From Modestobacter sp. (GTDB lineage: Bacteria; Actinomycetota; Actinomycetes; Mycobacteriales; Geodermatophilaceae), in NCBI GenBank assembly GCA_025933855.1, contig JAICZD010000003.1, forward strand, positions 1-36,512: DNA of 36,512 nt. The letters run 5' to 3'. The translations under genes were made by a program, and so were the position numbers. Numbering within the stretch: the stretch's first letter is position 1; every line of letters begins with the position of its first letter. Under the pieces are notes generated by a model that made no database searches, was not told the DNA's origin, and saw only the letters and a program-made list of their open reading frames with translations. Of this stretch, positions 34,931 through 36,512 are shown piece after piece.

Positions 34931-36040
34931 TCAGGGGTGGAGGCCCCGTCGCGTCGCGGGAGTGAGCCGTTGCAGCACGGCACGCGCGCGCTGGTCGAGG
35001 TTGGTCAGCGGCAGACGTTCGAACCGGAGCGCGTTGTAGCGGAGCGGCGTTCCGCCGAGAGCCGCTTTGGACGATTCCACGCCGGAACCGGGATCTGATT
35101 CCCCCATGTGGAAGTAGCGGGCCCCCTTGTTGCACGCGTCCTCGATGGCCATCGATTGCAGGAGCGTGCTACCGGAGGTTCGATTGGCGAGTTCCCGGTC
35201 CATCGCCGCGAGCCAGCCGACCGCTTGCTGACCGAAGTGCAGGGAGGCCACGACGGCGACGGGTCGGCCGTGCAGGTGCGCCGACCGGACCACGCACATG
35301 TCGCCCAGCGCCGCCGACGCGGTGGTCAGTTGCCCGACCCGATCCCTGCACCGTTCGACCAGACGGGCCGCCCACAGCGGTTGACCGCGTTGAGCCGCCC
35401 ATCTCTCGACCGAGCGGGCGTTCAGCTCGGCGAAGGCCTCGACGATGGCGGGGTCCGGATACCGGCGGATGTCCAGACCGGACTTCAGGGCCTTTCGGAG
35501 CTTGCTTCGCGTCTGGCTCCGGTATCTCTCCGACCACACCGACTCGAAGCCGCCCGCCAGGTCGACGAACTGGCACAGGAACGGCAGCCGGACGGCGCTT
35601 GCCGGAGCGTTGTCCTCCCATGGTCCTGCGTTGAGCGGATTGGGGACCAGAGAGGCGCGGGCAGCGGGGCGGTCTGCCAGGTCGCCGAGTATCGCGCGGA
35701 TCTCGCCGGCGGTCGGCCGACCGCCGGTCACGAGCGCTCCGCCGTATCCGAACCCGTAGGGCATCGACTCCTCACTCAGCAGAAGCCCACCGCAGGTCCT
35801 TGCCACCAAGGGCAGGACGAGTTGCCGTCCGCCCGGGAATTGATAGAGCCGGCTCGCGTCGGTGCGGCCACGGGTGGCACAGAGCCAATCCACCCATTCG
35901 GGCGTCTGACTCGGGAGGGCGGTCGGGTCTCCCGCGAGGGCCTGCCGCCAGATCTGCCGCGGGGCGGGACTGACGATGCGCAGTCCCGCCGTCTCGTGGG
36001 GGACTGGTCGCGATCGGTGGTGGCCGTTCCCCAGGGTCAT
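34931..36040 (-). CDS. FemAB/GNAT-like acyltransferase (Acetyltransf_6 type)
   Basis: A 369-residue protein with two GNAT-like halves, similar to FemAB-related proteins of exopolysaccharide and cell-envelope clusters. Recognisable are TPEWVDWLCATRG, MPYGFGYGGALVTG near the end of the first half, YRSQTRSKLRKALKSGLDIR (basic helix), and the second-half HLHGRPVAVVASLHFGQQAV and GSTLLQSMAIEDACNKGARYFHMGES. There is no signal peptide. The ATG at 36040 has GGAGG six bases upstream and overlaps the stop of the preceding 78-codon frame by 4 bp. Aminoacyl-tRNA- or acyl-CoA-dependent transfer to a surface glycan or peptide is the family expectation. Confidence 0.82.
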   Translation of the reverse strand: MTLGNGHHRSRPVPHETAGLRIVSPAPRQIWRQALAGDPTALPSQTPEWVDWLCATRGRTDASRLYQFPGGRQLVLPLVARTCGGLLLSEESMPYGFGYGGALVTGGRPTAGEIRAILGDLADRPAARASLVPNPLNAGPWEDNAPASAVRLPFLCQFVDLAGGFESVWSERYRSQTRSKLRKALKSGLDIRRYPDPAIVEAFAELNARSVERWAAQRGQPLWAARLVERCRDRVGQLTTASAALGDMCVVRSAHLHGRPVAVVASLHFGQQAVGWLAAMDRELANRTSGSTLLQSMAIEDACNKGARYFHMGESDPGSGVESSKAALGGTPLRYNALRFERLPLTNLDQRARAVLQRLTPATRRGLHP

Positions 36041-36273
36041 CTCGGACCTCCGGCCGACTCATCCGGAGCGTCCTCGCCGAGCCGCGCCGGCCAGCGCGGC
36101 TGACCGCGGCGTCGCGCCCCGCGTTCCGCTCGACGGTTCAGCTCGGGGGAGTCTGCCGACCAGCTGTTCCTGCTCGTCCGACTGCTGCGGACGATGCTGC
36201 CGGCGCCGAGGTTCCTGGCGGACGTGGGAGGACCACCGCTACGTGAACGTCTGGTCGAAGTGTCGGTGATCAT
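36037..36273 (-). CDS. Unrecognised 78-residue basic protein, coupled at both ends
   Basis: The frame MITDTSTRRSRSGGPPTSAR... ends ...DESAGGPR. Its ATG overlaps the TGA of the upstream membrane protein gene (ATGA at 36270-36273), and its TGA overlaps the ATG of the FemAB-like gene (36037-36040). Two independent 4-bp overlaps in the right phase argue strongly for a real gene despite weak codon bias. The product is Arg/Ser-rich, probably disordered, with no membrane segment or cysteine. I do not recognise a family. An AGCCGCGC/GCGCGGCT hairpin (36080-36101) lies inside it. Confidence 0.5.
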   Translation of the reverse strand: MITDTSTRRSRSGGPPTSARNLGAGSIVRSSRTSRNSWSADSPELNRRAERGARRRGQPRWPARLGEDAPDESAGGPR

Positions 36274-36506
36274 GTTTCGGACCCAGCTTCCAGGCCAAGC
36301 GGATGGATGGGCTTCACCCTTCGTGCCGTGGGCCGCCTTAGGCGGTGCAACACGAAGAGACCGGACAGGGCGGCGAGCGCCAGCCACACGACGACGTGAC
36401 CTCGCACCAGGTCGAGGACGAACGCCCAACCGGCGGCCGCGACCAGCGCCCCCGCAGCCAGGCGGTTCACACGCGGCGGTAGCAACGAATTCGCGAACAG
36501 CCACAT
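36270..36506 (-). CDS. Small membrane protein, possibly C-terminal part of a longer one
   Basis: A 78-residue frame with two hydrophobic segments (about 16-32 and 38-53) and a basic tail LHRLRRPTARRVKP, which predicts a cytosolic C terminus. ATG at 36506, but the frame is open to the window edge, so it may be the end of a larger polytopic protein such as a polysaccharide ligase or exporter. Its stop overlaps the following small gene's start (ATGA), so the last three frames of the window form one operon. Confidence 0.5.
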   Translation of the reverse strand: MWLFANSLLPPRVNRLAAGALVAAAGWAFVLDLVRGHVVVWLALAALSGLFVLHRLRRPTARRVKPIHPLGLEAGSET

Positions 36507-36512
36507 GACGAT

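Noticed and set aside
36080-36101. AGCCGCGC/GCGCGGCT hairpin as a terminator
   Set aside because: It lies inside the small gene that is coupled to both neighbours, so termination here would disrupt the operon. Noted only as internal structure.

Overview
This 36.5 kb window comes from a very GC-rich actinobacterial chromosome. Third codon positions are almost all G or C, GTG and TTG starts are common, many genes overlap by 4 bp, and BenR-type and MalT-type LuxR giants are present. Gene content would fit Geodermatophilaceae or a related order, but that is inference and no marker gene confirms it.

Layout. (1) 1-6.7 kb, housekeeping: the 3' part of a proline catabolic dehydrogenase (pruA), gluconokinase, an MFS exporter, a small helical protein overlapping an enoyl-CoA hydratase, and a small membrane protein paired with a TrkA-type potassium channel. 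(2) 6.7-17.8 kb, a complete benzoate-to-enol-lactone module: catR-catB-catA-catC on the minus strand, divergent from benA-benB-[benC/FCD/benD]-benR on the plus strand. Benzoate is dihydroxylated by BenAB with electrons from BenC, rearomatised to catechol by BenD, opened by CatA, cyclised by CatB and isomerised by CatC. The last steps (enol-lactone hydrolase, CoA transferase, thiolase) are not in the window. (3) 17.8-19.7 kb: an FAD monooxygenase of less GC-biased codon use lies between two 81-bp direct repeats, each carrying a ribosome binding site and the first ten codons of a small minus-strand reading frame. (4) 19.7-28.2 kb, all minus strand: a secreted serine hydrolase; an ABC exporter with a two-component system; and a three-gene set of TAP-like hydrolase, Clp-N-domain protein and beta-lactamase-family hydrolase, in which both hydrolases carry a single-base frameshift. 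The exporter operon and the three-gene set share an upstream element. (5) 28.3-34.5 kb: a quinone-reductase-like enzyme, a MalT-type regulator, a second FAD monooxygenase resembling salicylyl-CoA hydroxylases, and a YdjM-like membrane protein. (6) 34.6 kb to the end: a transposase remnant, then a tightly coupled set of membrane protein, unrecognised 78-residue protein and FemAB/GNAT-like transferase.

The strongest unusual object is the 916-residue protein at 12294-15044. One reading frame joins the electron-transfer reductase BenC, a repeat-bearing linker, a GntR-type FCD effector-binding domain without a DNA-binding domain, and the diol dehydrogenase BenD. Two consecutive pathway steps are therefore physically joined through what looks like a carboxylate-sensing domain. 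Other points of interest are a strong nested RNA hairpin in the benA leader, the duplicated leader with short peptides around the first FAD monooxygenase, a shared operator-like element upstream of two operons, a perfect 20-bp palindrome near 29.57 kb, and a hidden 78-codon gene translationally coupled at both ends.
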